NCBI RefSeq assembly: GCF_014898055.3
Contig: NW_023601433.1
Span: forward strand, 21,193,641 to 21,257,640
DNA length: 64,000 nt
Source: Talpa occidentalis
Lineage: Eukaryota; Chordata; Mammalia; Eulipotyphla; Talpidae
Reading direction: 5' to 3'
The translations under genes and the position numbers were made by a program. Shown here one piece after another: positions 23,771 through 36,036 of this stretch. The stretch's first letter is position 1; each line of letters begins with the position of its first letter. The notes under the pieces are model-generated. The model was not told the origin of the DNA. It made no database searches and saw only the letters and a list, made by a program, of their open reading frames with translations.

Positions 23771-24035
23771 TTTTTATGAAAACATTTTTGCATTTACTAT
23801 TTAAAAAAAGGAACATTAAGTTTCCAGGAGATAGATGAACTTGTATAATTGAAACTTAGATAGTCACCTCTGAAAATTTCAGGTTATATAATCTTAGCAT
23901 TTTTTGGAGGGGGGAAGGGAAGGGCGGGGAAAGGAAGGACTAGAGTCAAAATAAGGGGGGGTGTGCAATTGTATGGGGAATATATCCAAAAAGAAAATGC
24001 ATACATTGTGCAAAGATGAAAAAAGAGGTAAGAAT
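23771..24035 (+). mobile_element. Short 5'-truncated L1 3' tail
   Basis: The 16-bp target duplication TATCATGAAACATTTT lies at 23755-23770 and 24036-24051. Inside are a G-rich L1 3'UTR patch and GCAATTGTATGGGGAATAT. Confidence 0.85.
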
Positions 24036-24737
24036 TATCATGAAACATTTTACCTATGTTTTCTTCTATGTGTTTTAAAGTTTCAGGGTTTACTTCCAAG
24101 TCTTCGATCCATTTTGAATTGATTCTTGTGCTTGGTGTGAGATAGTGGTCTAGTGTCATTCTTTTGCATGCAGCTGTCCAGTTTTCCCACACCATTTATT
24201 GAAGAGCCTCTCATTGTTCCAGTGTATGTTTTTGGCTCCTTTGTCGTAGATTAATTGTCAATATATGTGTGGGTTTATTTTTGGGCCCTCAATTCTGTTC
24301 CATTGGTCTGTGTGTATGTTTTTGTTCCATACACACAGGAATGTTTTAATTATTATGACTTTATAATATAACCTGAGGTCTGGAAGTATAATACTTCCAT
24401 TCTCCTTCTTCTTTGTCAAGATTGCTTTTGTTATTTGGGGCCTTTTGTGATTCCATATGGGTTTGAGTATTATTTTCTTCAGTTCTTTTTGTCAGTGGTG
24501 AATTATATTGACTGATTTCATATGTTGAAACATCCTTGTGTTTTTGGTATGAGTCCTACTCAGTCATGGTGCATGATCTTTTTAATGCATTGTTGGATTT
24601 GGTTTGCTAGGATTTTATTAAGGATTTTTGTGTCTGTGTTCTTTAGGGAGATTGGTCAGTAATTTTCTTCTTTGTATGTTGTGTTTGTTTGGTTTTGTTA
24701 TTAGAATGAAGTTGGCTGCATTAAGCATGGATTTTTA

Positions 24738-25018
24738 TTTTATTTATTTATTTTAAGATTTATTTATTTATGCAGACAAGAACTGGGGTACAAGCCAGAG
24801 GTGTGGGGGGTGAGAGGATTCACCAGAGACAGAGTGGGAAACAGAACAGGCAGACTGACTGAAATACACTGCTGAGGGGAACAGCAGGTGAGACAGGAGA
24901 GGTCTACTGCACCATGTGGGTCACCTCCCTAGCTGGCCAGGGGATCGAACTTGTGCTGCAGTGGCTGCAAACAGCTTTACAGGCTGCATCTTAACCTCTT
25001 GTGCCACCAGGGAGGCCC
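24738..25018 (-). mobile_element. tRNA-derived SINE, type A
   Basis: Flanks AGCATGGATTTTTA (24724-24737) and AGCACAGATTTTTA (25019-25032). Confidence 0.92.
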
Positions 25019-25122
25019 AGCACAGATTTTTAATGTAAAATGAATTAGACATTTTAGAATTAAAAATGTGATTTATGATTAATACTCAAGATTTCTTGCC
25101 CTTCCCCACGTGTGTGCATGTG

Positions 25123-25165
<43 letters not shown>
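25123..25165. repeat. (CA)n microsatellite
   Basis: About 21 AC units. Confidence 0.97.
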
Positions 25166-25167
<2 letters not shown>

Positions 25168-25169
25168 CC

Positions 25170-26600
25170 ATTTTATAGAAAACTATTATTATGCTTATTT
25201 CATTTGTTTCTTTGTTCTGGAGTTATTGAAGGAGGCACTGATACACAGCAATGGGCAGAACAAAATCCCTGACCTTTTGTAGTTTATATTCTACTGAGGG
25301 AGACAGGTAATGAAGAGATGACTACTATGAATAAAGAAAAGTAAAGGAAGATAAGAGAATTCCCTTTACATGGGAATTGTTACCTAAAGTAGTGGCCATC
25401 CTTTCTTGCGCCCCTTCTATATTCTCTAATTCTTTTTGCTTTTCTTCAGAGCACCTAAAAATGACAAAAGCTAAATATGAAATGCTGAGAGAATCACTGA
25501 GAAACTTTCATTAGGAAATCTTGCCATGAAGAATTGTCTACCCCACCCTGGCATTATTTTCTTGGAATTTGTATAGCAGATATTGATCCTATTTAGCACA
25601 AGTAGTGTTTTTTAATAGTATTATGTAATATGTACTTTATGTATTTTTTCTTTTAAAATATTTTATGTTGAGTTGGTAATAAGGGAGAATGTCCATGAAT
25701 AGTACCTAAAAGCAAATATCCACACTTTTATAGATTGAAATTTGAAAATATATTCAACAAATAACAGTGGCTAGCTGGATGATAGGGATCTAGATACATT
25801 TTACCTTCTTATGACTGCATTTTCTTGCACTCCAGACTTTGTACAATATATGCGTTGTATTTATAATATACATTTTACCTGCAAAAATATGCTGCACATG
25901 TACCATGTCAAGTATAATTAAGCAAACTCTTGTATATCATTTCTCATGTGGTTCAAAGACTTTATTTTTCCAAAGTAAAAGTTTATTTCAAAACTGTAAC
26001 TTCCTTATATTGACATATACAAATTGACAAGACATATACAAATACACATTTCTTAGAAGGTCAAAGTATGTATTTCATGTGAATCTTCTGAATTCCTTTT
26101 CAGGCAGAGTTAAAGGCAGGTGTAAAATAATTTGAAACACTGTGGTAAAATAAGCCCAAGTTAAAAATTTGAGCTGAATGAATAAACCATGTAAATTATC
26201 TCAACTAATATTTACTAATATTAAAAACATTGCACATATTTTCAATATCTTAAAAGTGAATGTCTGTCTACTCTTTATATCTCCAGGGATAGGGTCTAAG
26301 AATTTGCATTTTTAATAAGTTCTCAAATTGTTAATATCAAACCACTCTAGCATCAATTTACTTAGTGTTTTGGGGAAAACTACATCATAATATTAAACTA
26401 CATTTAGAGGAATTACATTGTAATACTCCATTTATTTCACATTAATTTACTTTTTTGAACATCCAAATATCACCTGTATGGTAATATGATGTTATTCAGT
26501 TATAATAAAGTTACTATTTATCATTGAAAATTTAGTCCTGTGTTATAGTAAATGTACTTTCAGTTATATATAGTCACTGGCATTCTAATATATCTGTTAT
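25170..26600. other. Intron 7, mostly unrecognised
   Basis: 25222-25330 resembles the same ancient dispersed repeat as 6041-6200 (GGCACTGATACACAGCAATG, TATATTCTACTGAGGGAGA). The rest is AT-rich unique-looking intron with no exon. Confidence 0.45.
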
Positions 26601-26605
26601 TTTAG

Positions 26606-26873
26606 ATTTTCATTAGTGATAAAGTGGATAAGAAAAAAATATGTGCAGCGATATTTGAAGTCAATCTACACTTGAGAATTCCTGCTGAAAGTGATTCTTC
26701 AGAAAATTCTAAAGAAGACTTTAATGAGTCTGACACCCAATCTGAAAAATCAGAAAATGAAATATCAGAAAATAAAGTCAACTCCGAAAACCATGAAAAC
26801 CTTTGTGAAGAACTGTTCTCAGCAATGAAGAAAACCAAAACATGTAGTTACAATCTTGGAGACCTATTTTCAG
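26606..26873 (+). CDS. DNAH14: DNAH14 exon 8, acidic low-complexity segment
   Basis: 268 nt after GTTATTTTAG, donor TTTTCAG|GTAAAC, leaves phase 1. It encodes FEVNLHLRIPAESDSSENSK followed by a Ser/Glu/Asn-rich stretch (repeated SEN and SEK units) and SYNLGDLFS. The acidic low-complexity part is probably disordered and fast-evolving, as expected in the far N-terminus of a dynein stem. Confidence 0.92.
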
Positions 26874-27314
26874 GTAAACAAGACTATTAAAAATGAAGGG
26901 GAAATATTCTAATAGCTGGAAAATAACATAAAGGAAATTTTTAGTCACATATTTTCACTTTATAGGTTATAATTTATAAATATTAAAGTAAGAATGGTCA
27001 AAGCGAGCATAATGTACAGCTCATTTGTGGCACATGTAAGTAATAACATTTTTAATCTCAAAATGCTACTTCTAACTGAGGGGCACCTGAGGACCCCCTT
27101 CATTAGGAGGAACAACACCTGAGAGACTTGCTTAAAAATGTAGACATTTGGACTCCATGTTTGACCTGCTTATGTGAACCTAGGGATGGGGTACATTTTT
27201 TTTCAGTACAGTCTTTCAAATGACCTTTCCACTTTACTCTTAAGGTGTTTAGAAAGTCCTGACATGTATCAACTCACCATTTTTTTCTCTCTTTCTTTGA
27301 ATGGATTCGAATAG

Positions 27315-27357
27315 ATCTAGATATTGTGACTGAGGTTGATAAAATTGTATGTGATCA
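27315..27357 (+). CDS. DNAH14: DNAH14 exon 9 (43-nt microexon)
   Basis: Bounded by GATTCGAATAG and GATCA|GTAAGT. It enters completing an Asp codon, leaves phase 2, and encodes LDIVTEVDKIVCD. It is the smallest exon found and is separated from the next by a 92-nt intron. Skipping it would shift the frame. Confidence 0.82.
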
Positions 27358-27449
27358 GTAAGTATCAGACATTTTTGAAATTATAAATAATTGTATTTTA
27401 TTTTAGTTACTACTTTCTTCTGAACTATGCTTTTATGTTTTTTTTTTAG

Positions 27450-27547
27450 ATTATCACAATTCCCTACAAATCTCTTTATAACTCCCAACAGATTGGAGTT
27501 TTCAAGAAAAATTCAAAATATGGTGGCAGATATTGAAAAATGTATAA
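27450..27547 (+). CDS. DNAH14: DNAH14 exon 10
   Basis: 98 nt after a 10-T run plus AG, donor TATAA|GTAAGT, leaves phase 1. It encodes LSQFPTNLFITPNRLEFSRK and IQNMVADIEKCI, running into the conserved TTIIPLCQDP of the next exon. Confidence 0.87.
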
Positions 27548-28552
27548 GTAAGTATTTTAAAAGTGTGTATTCATTGTCTTCTCTGGAAATGTTTTCGTAG
27601 ATTTAGACATCTGGTACTTTTACAAAGGAATGTGGCAGACATTTGCTACATTAGATAATAAATTTGCCTTCTTGGGACCAATCAATGTGAATTTGGAATT
27701 ATTTGAGAGTGTATAAATTTGACACATAGTCATAGAATGCATAAAATTTGGGGAAATAACTCAAGACTTGAATTGTTTCAACAGTGTATTTTATTGTATC
27801 AACAGGAATTTTATGAGACCTTCAACAAATAGCCAGTATCTTTTATGTTACAGCATGACAGGGTATTGTGCTTACCACTCTTTATGGTGTACAGTTGTAC
27901 GGATCTGACAATCATATATCTGCCATCTGCCATCACAGTTCCATACAGATCAGTTCCTTCATTGCCACTTCCTCTATGTTGCCTCTTTCCGGTCAACCTC
28001 TCCCCCTTATCCTGGCAACTGTTGTTTTGTGTCCTTATAGTTCTGCCTGTTCCAGAATTTTATATAAATTGATATGTAGATTTTTGGATTTGGCTTCTTT
28101 CACTTACAAAAGAAACATTTAAAATTTGCCTATGTTACTTTAAAAATGAGGTTACCAGAGTGGGAGAGGGGGTGACTAGAGCATGGTGGGAAGAGAGCAG
28201 AATGGATGATGTGTGTCTTGGTGGTGGGCCCCACGTAAAACTGATTGGGGGGCCTATGCTTTTAATATGCAATGATTATAAACCCATATTGCCTCAATGC
28301 AAACAAATGAATAAATTAAAATGCATCTGTAATATTGTATGCTCATTTTTACTAATGAAGTTGTATTATCTGGACATAGCACTTTTTTATCCATTCACAC
28401 CTGGGTTGTTTGCATTTTGAGGCAATTATAAATAAATCTGCTACAAACATTCACATACAGGTTTCTTGATGAGTGTAAGTTTTCTTTTGTCTTGGATAAA
28501 TAATCAGAGGTGGGACTGCTGATTCATATGGTAGGTATTATGTTTAATTTTT

Positions 28553-28765
28553 TTTTATTTTGTTTTGTTTTGCTGTATTTTGTATTGTTATTATTTTTTA
28601 TTAATATTTTATTTTATATAATTCTTACATCATTTTTCATTTTTGCACGTTTGCATTTTCATTTTGGTTATATTCCCCATACAATTGCACCCCCTCCCAT
28701 TATTTTGACCCTATTCCTTCCTTTCCCCTTCTCTGTAGTTCTTAAAATACAAAATTAATACAAAA
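28553..28765 (-). mobile_element. Short L1 3'-end insertion
   Basis: The flanking duplication TATTATGTTTAATTTTT (28536-28552 and 28766-28782) frames about 210 bp of L1 3'UTR in reverse, with ATATTCCCCATACAATTGCA and a T-rich tail. Confidence 0.88.
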
Positions 28766-29160
28766 TATTATGTTTAATTTTTAAGAACTACAGAGGTTTA
28801 TCATTTTGCATTCTTACCAACCATGTATAAGACTTCCAGTTGCTCTGCATCTTTATTAGCACTTGCCATTGTCTGATTTTAAAAAAAAAATCAGCCATTC
28901 TAATAGATATGTGGCAATAATTCTTTGTGGTTTTAATTTGCATTTCACTAATGACTAATGATATTGTTCATGTTTTCACATGCTCGTTATATGCATATAT
29001 TCATGTATATCTTCTTTGGGTCAAATATCTCTTTAGATCTGCTTTTTTAGTTTTATTTTTAAATATTATGTATTTATTTTTGAACAGAGAAGGCAGATTT
29101 ATTGAAATATGCTTCAAGGGAGCAGGGGGGTGAGATGGAGATGTCTGTTTCTTATTTTTT

Positions 29161-29423
29161 TTTTTAAAGATTTATTTATTTATACAAGAACTGGGGTATA
29201 GGCCAGATGTGCGGGACGGTGAGAGGATTCACTAGAGACAGAGTGGGGAACAGAACAGGAAGACTGACTGAAATACACTGCTGAGGGGAGCAGCAGGTAA
29301 GAAAGGAGAGATCTGCTCGCCATGTGGGTATCTCCACGGCCGGCAGGGATTGAAGCGGCACTGCAGAGGCTGCAGACAGCTTTACAGTGCTGCACTCAAC
29401 CACCTGCACCACCAGGGAGGCCC
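29161..29423 (-). mobile_element. tRNA-derived SINE, type A
   Basis: Target duplication CTGTTTCTTATTTTTT at 29145-29160 and 29424-29439. A degraded partial SINE-like piece lies just upstream at about 29078-29144. Confidence 0.93.
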
Positions 29424-29818
29424 CTGTTTCTTATTTTTTAAAACTGGAGTATTTGTTTATTTTTGTTGAGTTTGTGCTTTAGATACAAGTCTCATATTAG
29501 CTACAAGATTTGTATCTGAAAATTTTTTTTCAGTCTGCACCTTATCTTCTCATTCTTTTTACAGAACTAAACTTTCTAATTTTGATAAAGTATAGCTTAT
29601 CAATTTTTATATTTTATGGATTATAGCTTTATTTTGTATCTAAAAACTCTTTCCTATGTTTTCTTTTAGATTTATAGAGTTATGTTATTTTATTTTCGCA
29701 TGTGATTCCTCTTGAGATGATTTTTGACTTATGTGTAAAGAGTAAATCAAAGTTCTTTTTCCTTTTATGAATGTACAGTTGTTCATCTAGGCAGTAAAGG
29801 TTGTGTCTTATCTTTTTT

Positions 29819-30121
29819 TTTTAAAGATTGTTCTTTTTTTTTTTTTTTTTTGAAGATTTATTTATTTATTTATACAAGCGCTGGGTACAGTCAGAAGCGC
29901 GGGAGGGTGAGAGAATTCACCAGAGACAGAGCGGGGAGCAGAACAGGCAGAAGGACCGAAGTACACTGCTGAGGGGAGCAGCAGGCAGCAGGAGAGGTCT
30001 GTGTGCCATGTGGGACCCTCCTCCGGTGGCCGGGGAACAGCCGGGGATTGAACTGACGCTTGAAGAGGCCTTGGGCAGCTTCGCAACCCAGCGCTCAACT
30101 GCTGCGCCACCGGGGAGGCTC
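29819..30121 (-). mobile_element. tRNA-derived SINE, type B
   Basis: Flanked by GTGTCTTATCTTTTT at about 29803-29817 and 30122-30136. The tail has two T-runs separated by AAAGATTGTTC, suggesting an extended or partly duplicated tail. Confidence 0.92.
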
Positions 30122-30451
30122 GTGTCTTATCTTTTTATACTTATGGTGGTGCATTGTTCTTCACATAGCAGATGCATTTCAAATACTTGTTTACTTAATG
30201 CTTATTCTAGTTTCTGTTTTAATCATGCCTTCCATCACCACCATCCAGGTATCTATGAGTGATTCTTTTTTTCATGTTAAATCCAAATGGTTATACCTGC
30301 CTTTAAATTCTGTTTATCAGTATAGAATGTTAAGTAACTCTCATAATAAATCAGTCTTGGTTTTCAATAGCCCTAGATATCATGGATAATTTTAAGGTAC
30401 TGTTTTTATTAGAACTTCTGAAACTATTAACTTCTGAATTATATATTTTAG

Positions 30452-30618
30452 CCACAATTATTCCTCTTTGCCAAGATCCCCGCCTATCTATCTTCACTAA
30501 TTCGGTTTTAACTGTGGATTTATCTAATAAGACAGAAGGTGAAATAGAATATAAGAAGCAAGCCAGATGGCCAGATTGTCAGAAACTTTTTGAAATGGAT
30601 ACTTCTTACCAAAATAAA
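30452..30618 (+). CDS. DNAH14: DNAH14 exon 11
   Basis: 167 nt after ATATATTTTAG, donor AATAAA|GTAAGT, leaves phase 0. It encodes TTIIPLCQDPRLSIFT, an Arg-Trp-Pro-Asp block (ARWPDCQKLFE) and TSYQNK. Strong resemblance to DNAH14. Confidence 0.93.
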
Positions 30619-31328
30619 GTAAGTTTAAAAACAGTTTGTCTTAGGAAGTATTTGGAGCAGAAACCCACTGATATTTTTAGGTGAATGGAATTTATTGAAA
30701 AATTATAATATCATATTTTTTGGCAATTAGAAAATTATCCCCAGATTATCTCCTTATGTGTCTTTCTCATTATCATTCATCTGTTCACTGCTATGTGTTT
30801 TTTCCCACTTATACTATGAAAATGAGCTTTCTTTATTATGGGTCTCTCAATATTGGCTTGCCAATATGTTGACTTGACATGGCTGCAGTCTTTCCCATTA
30901 CCATCTAACTGTGTCTTTTTGTTCAATTCAGTAGAGAATTTAGTTTTTAAATTTTTTTTTTTTTACATTGGATCAGGATTCTACCCCCTTAAAGTAGGTG
31001 TGTCTTGGGAATTGGGTAAGGCCACATAAACTATAGAACTGTTTTTTTGGTGGGGGGGGGCTTTGCATAGATCATACGTATCTTAAAACAGGGTTAAAGC
31101 AAAGGAACAAATGAATGGTATATTTTAATACATGGCTCAAAATAATATAATTATGAAGTTGAATAGCTTCTAAGCCTTCACATAAACATCAATATAGAAA
31201 AGTCAATTGTAGTGGTTCTCAATGAAATAAACTCCACATAAACTATTTTAAATATTTTAACTACTTGCATATTTTACTATACATTTTGTACTCTAAAAAA
31301 TCTGACTTTTGAACATTTTTCTTTTTAG
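30619..31328. other. Intron 11, no features recognised
   Basis: AT-rich intron with T-runs at 30951-30964 and a G-run near 31052. No repeat or exon is identifiable. Confidence 0.5.
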
Positions 31329-31673
31329 ATTGTGAGTCTCCTGACTATTATTGGTGATTCAATGGGCCTAGTTACTGTTTATAGCCACAAGTTTTTAAAA
31401 TACTGTACCATAGTAGAGAAGTCCAAACTCATGATGACAAAACTATCATTTATGGAAGAACTGACTTCAACACAGTTTAAAACTATACTAAATATATTCA
31501 GGAACTATCTTATATATATTGCTGATATGGTCATTGAGAAGCGTATTGGCATTTTCAAGGTTCTAAGTCTTGATTATCAGTCAGAATGCTTACCATATGT
31601 TGATAATATCATATGTATAAGCCATAACCTCTTGCAATCTATAATTACAAAAAAGAATACAAATCTGCTGAAA
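31329..31673 (+). CDS. DNAH14: DNAH14 exon 12
   Basis: 345 nt, exactly 115 codons, phase 0 at both ends, bounded by TTCTTTTTAG and CTGAAA|GTAAGT. It encodes SLLTIIGDSMGLV, ELTSTQFKTILNIFRNYL, IEKRIGIFKVLSLDYQSECL and ISHNLLQSII. Helix-rich stem sequence. Confidence 0.94.
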
Positions 31674-31999
31674 GTAAGTACTTTGAAAATTCCTATTGCA
31701 TGATAATATTTAAGATTAGTAGATAATAATTTTAAAATATATATTTAAGAAGCATACTTGATTATTATTATCCTCAGACACTTCTAATATGTGTGACATT
31801 TGTTTGGGCCATAATGAAATATTACTTGCCCAAGTAAAGTTCTCTGACCACTGTGTCTGAAATTGTACCCATGTCACTTTCCACCTCCTTTCCCTGTTGG
31901 AAACCATTGCAAGGAAGCAGGGAAATGAAACGATGCAATTTGTAGATTTTTTCCCCTTTTTTTCCTGTGTATTTTATTGTCATTTAAGTACCATTGTTC

Positions 32000-32395
32000 C
32001 ACGTCATTGTAGTTTCTTGACAGATAGGATTTCCCCCCTCATGTGTAGTTCCCATAGCTCATCACAGCATTGGTGCTCCTGCCACTGAGGCACCAGTAGT
32101 CCTGTGCTAGGGTCCATTGTGGTCCCTTTCTTGCCCTTTTCTCCCTTCCCCCCCTCTGAAAGCCACAGATCTATGGTCAGTTTTCAAGAGTTGGTTTTTA
32201 AAGGTTTTATTTGGTCTCACTCTTTGTTTGTTTTTTCTATATTCCACCTATAAGTGGCACCATCCAGAATTTATCTTTCTCTTCTAGGTTTATTTCATTT
32301 AGCATAATCCCTCCAGCTCTATCCCTGTTGCTACAAATGGCATGGCTTTATCTGTTTTGGTCACTGAGCAGCATTCCATTCTGACAAAAGAAGGG
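32000..32395 (-). mobile_element. Old L1 3' fragment
   Basis: Reverse L1-like text TATTCCACCTATAAGTGGCA and TAGCATAATCCCTCCAGCTC, diverged. Confidence 0.65.
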
Positions 32396-32399
32396 GAAA

Positions 32400-32700
32400 A
32401 TGGTGGCATTATTATTATTATAAACTCATAATAATTAAAATAGCATAGTACTGTTATAAAAACAGGTGCACAGACCAATGGAATAAAATTTAGAACTCAG
32501 AAATAAACTCAAAATATATGGACAGCTAATATGCAACAAAGGGGCAAAAAATATATACACTGAACTAGAAAAATTTTTTTAATAAATGGTGTTGGAAAAA
32601 TTGGACTGCCATATGCAAAAGAATAAATTAAGACCACTACTTCACACCATACACAAAAATCAATTCAAAATGGATACAAGACTTGGATGTAAGATCTGAA
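32400..32700 (+). mobile_element. Old L1 ORF2 C-terminal fragment
   Basis: Plus-strand text matches the ORF2 C-terminal region of the young L1 copies: ACAGACCAATGGAATAAAAT, AATAAATGGTGTTGGAAAAA, CTTCACACCATACACAAAAA. Diverged and orientated opposite to the adjoining fragment. Confidence 0.8.
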
Positions 32701-32734
32701 AGCAATTTGTAATTTTGTAAGGGCACTCTTGCTG

Positions 32735-33330
32735 CCGTGCAAAGAACTGATTAAATAGGGACAAGACAGGAGAAAGCTGTTTCTGTAATCTAGGTGAGAG
32801 GTGATGAAAGCTTGAACTAGGGCAATAACAATATGGACTTTGAGAAGTATGTGCATTTGAGATACATTTAGGAGGTGGAATCAGTAGGACTTAGTGATTG
32901 ACTGACTATAAAGAAAGATAGTAATTCAGAATGTATTTAGGTTTTTGGTTAAGCAACAGGATAAATTGTGATTCAATTCACTGGAAAAGGGAATGCAGTC
33001 TTTGTAAAATGTCTGGAAATCAGGAGAGAGTCTAAATTGGAAATAAATATTTAAATGATCAATGTAAAGGTGGCCATTGAAATCATTGGGGTCAATAAGA
33101 ATGTCCTGATTATGTGTATAGTGAGAATAAAAAGGGACCTATAACAGAAATTTGAGAATTATCAACATACAAGGAATTGCCAGAGGAAGTGGACCCAGCA
33201 CAGTATATTGGGAAGGAGTGACTGAAGAGATTAAGATGAAAACAAAAGAGTATTTTGAGAAGTGGGAATGTTTAATAGTGTTTAATGCTACAGTATTCTA
33301 AGAAAGGATTAAATGTGTTTATTAGATGGA
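32735..33330. repeat. Ancient dispersed repeat remnant
   Basis: The text TGTAATCTAGGTGAGAGGTG, GGTGATGAAAGCTTGAACTAG and TAGGTTTTTGGTTAAGCAAC follows a widespread old mammalian repeat. Family name not assigned. Confidence 0.5.
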
Positions 33331-33458
33331 AGGTTACTATGTGGTCTTATTCAATCTGCTGTTTCGATCATTTTCAATGCACTAACTTATGGCAGGAGCC
33401 CTTAGAAACCTATGTTATGTAATTTGCTTCTCAACATTACGTATGAGGGCACCAACTT

Positions 33459-33980
33459 TTTTCTTATTTTTTAATATTTTATATTACATAATTCTTACAT
33501 CATTTTTCATTTTTGCACAAGGTATGCATTTTTATTTTGGTTATATTCCTCATACAATTACACCCCCCCTTATTTTGACCTTAGTCCTTTCTCTCACTGC
33601 CCCTCCCCCCACCCCCTACCCTTTCCCCCGCCCTGTAGTGTGTCTCTGGTTTATAGTTGCTTGTTGATTTTGATTTTTACTTTGTATTAATTAGTATTTT
33701 TCCTGGTCCCTTATTTAGGTTTTCTAAATTCCTGCTATGAGTGAGGCCATCCGGTATTTTTCTTTTTCTTTCTGACTTATTTCTCTGAGCATGATCCCTT
33801 CTAGCTCCATCCATGTTGCTGCAAAATGCATGTGTTCATCTTTTTTGATTGCTGAGTGATATTCCATGGTGTAAATGGAATATTTACACATCTTGATCCA
33901 GTCATCTATTTTTGGGCATTTGAGTTGTTTCCAAAGCTTTGCTATTGTAAATAGTGCTGCTATAAACATAAGGATGCAGG
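33459..33980 (-). mobile_element. 5'-truncated L1 3' end
   Basis: Flanks GAGGGCACCAACTT (33445-33458) and GAGGGCACTAACTT (33981-33994) frame about 520 bp of L1 3'UTR and terminal ORF2 in reverse (ATTGCTGAGTGATATTCCAT, TTGCTATTGTAAATAGTG). Confidence 0.9.
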
Positions 33981-33999
33981 GAGGGCACTAACTTTAATG

Positions 34000-35004
34000 A
34001 AATACAGCTACCTGCCTTGGTTTACACTTACTAAATTTTGGAGCTGGGACTCAAATACAAGTCTCTCTGATTTTAAAGCCTGTTCTTGTAAATCCTGTGA
34101 TTAAAATGTATATGCAAATGTATATGTATGTGTACACTCAGACCACAGTAAAATTTCTGATGGGTTAACAGCAGTTATCTTTGGGTGATGGAATAATAGG
34201 TATTTTCTACTTTATGAACTGCTTTGTATTGCAATGTTTACATAGGCATCTGTTTTATAATGAAATAACAAAGAATTTGGAAATTAAAAACAGAGATTAA
34301 TTCAAGTCTGAGATACTGAAAACTGAACGGACTGATTGTAAAGTTATTCATGAGTATTCATTAAAAACCAGTGGAACATGAGGAAAATATAATCAGTTAT
34401 AATTTGAGCATAGATAAGCAATTCAGAATTTCATATGACACACATATACTTAGGAAAAGTGTAGATTTTATACATATAATGGATACAAGTGGGATTTGGA
34501 ATCAGATTTAGGTTTGAATAATAACTCTGTAACTCTAAACTTTTGATCTTAGTCTAATTAATCCCTCTAAGACTCAGTGTGTAAGTTAGAGAAAATAATA
34601 ATTAGCAAACATGTTACCAGGACAAAGTAAAATGTTTATAAAGTATTTAGCAAATAAATGTTCTTAAAATGTAGTAATTTTTATGCAGTGTTCACAGCTT
34701 AGTCATGACTTTTCTATTGTTATTTTATTTCTTAGAAACAAAATTATTCATAATCGTACTTTCTTATGTCTTAGTAGTATTTATTTTATGTACATTCAAG
34801 TTCCTGTTGTTAACAATAGAAAGGATTTTATCATCTTACTATGCCCATATTTAAACAATATTTAGAATAATGTCTAGATGATATCTTTGTTTTTTTCTGA
34901 AAAGTTGGAGAGTAATATTAAGTTGGAGAGTAATATTAAAACAGTAGTCTTTTAAAATAGTGAACATAATTATATAATTATAACTGATGTGGTAATGATT
35001 TCAG
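34000..35004. other. Intron 12, downstream part, nothing recognised
   Basis: AT-rich intron. A direct tandem duplication of the 18-bp unit AGTTGGAGAGTAATATTA lies at 34903-34938. Confidence 0.55.
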
Positions 35005-35346
35005 ATTGTAGACTCATCAGTGCAGAAGCTGGAACAGGACCCTGTTGAAATAGAAGAATTTGTGGAACATTTTACTTTTTTGGGTGTGATTTCCTCAAAA
35101 TTACCTGAGTTAGAACGAGAGTGCTTATCGATTACTGAATTGCATTCTGTTATAAAGCATTTCCAGATCCATATTTCAGAAGAGGAAAGAGCCTTATATA
35201 AGATTCTTCTTTTCAAGTTTGGTCAACTGAAAATTGCTGTGAAGTTAAGTGAAGCAAAGAAAGAGGCTGCTCTTGCTAAATTCAGAGACAATCTAGAAAC
35301 ATATGTCAGTGGTCTGCGGGCTGATGTTAGTAATTTAAAGGCCAAA
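35005..35346 (+). CDS. DNAH14: DNAH14 exon 13
   Basis: 342 nt, 114 codons, phase 0 at both ends, bounded by ATGATTTCAG and GCCAAA|GTAAGT. It encodes QKLEQDPVEIEEFVEHFTFL, ISEEERALYKILLFKFGQLK and KFRDNLETYVSGLRADV. Long amphipathic helices typical of the dynein stem. Confidence 0.94.
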
Positions 35347-36036
35347 GTAAGTTCTTGTTTTTCTTTAAAAATCAGTTTGATCTTAGTGTTATGTAAGTCT
35401 TAAGCATGTAAATTTTTGTTTTCTGTGAAATTTTTAGTAAACAATTGAATTCAAGTATTCTTAAACTGGAATCCACAGACTATGTAAGTACAGTTTAGTA
35501 AGGGACAAATTAAGGCAAATTTTACTTTCATTTCAACCTAGGGGTCATTGTTGCAAATGTCCACAATGTCATGTGCAATCATAAAACTCTAATAAACTCT
35601 ACAACATCTAAGTATTACAAAATTCAATAAGACCAGAATAAGGTAATGGGCTTTGGAGTCAGGCTGTCAGAGGGCCAAACCCTAGAACCTCAACTTATCA
35701 TTTTATGAATGATTTATTATGTCAGAACTTCCTTGAAAAATTGAGAAAAGTATTAACCAACTTCAAGATTGTTGTATGGATTTAATTGGTGAGGTATTGT
35801 GTTACTTACCACTGAGAAGATACACAATAAATTATAGATAGAACAGTACCCATTCTAATAGTAATAGTAATTAAATAAGTTAATCCTAATAAACACATAT
35901 AAATTAAGCACCACATTTTCACATTATGGATGCAAATCATGTCAGAGTTTAGACTGAATACTGAAGTTCTGTCAATAAAATATGTTTAAACTCTGAACCT
36001 GGTGATCTCTTACAATGTCTTGCTATTATTTTTTAG
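35347..36036. other. Intron 13, nothing recognised
   Basis: Unique-looking AT-rich intron without exon or clear repeat. Confidence 0.5.

Larger units (their letters stand above)
22205..24722 (-). mobile_element. Old L1, about 2 kb of ORF2/3'UTR, with later insertions
   Basis: It reads in reverse through L1 3' sequence (GCTGAGTAATATTCCATATG, TCTGTTCTGGGGCACTTAGG, GAAATGGTATCTCATGGTAG) and ORF2 (CATTCTTTTGCATGCAGCTG, CCATTTATTGAAGAG). It has been interrupted by a microsatellite expansion (22600-22762), a SINE (23211-23505) and a short plus-strand L1 tail (23771-24035). Confidence 0.82.
27840..29660 (-). mobile_element. Old L1 debris in intron 10
   Basis: Reverse L1-like text: CATTCACACCTGGGTTGTTT, GGTGGGACTGCTGATTCATA, GCATTCTTACCAACCATG, and CTAATAGATATGTGGCAAT. 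Broken by a short younger L1 tail and a SINE. 28150-28300 is not recognised. Confidence 0.6.

Noticed and set aside
25123..25165. CRISPR-like or other spaced repeat array
   Set aside because: It is a simple CA microsatellite. No spaced direct repeats typical of an array exist in the window.
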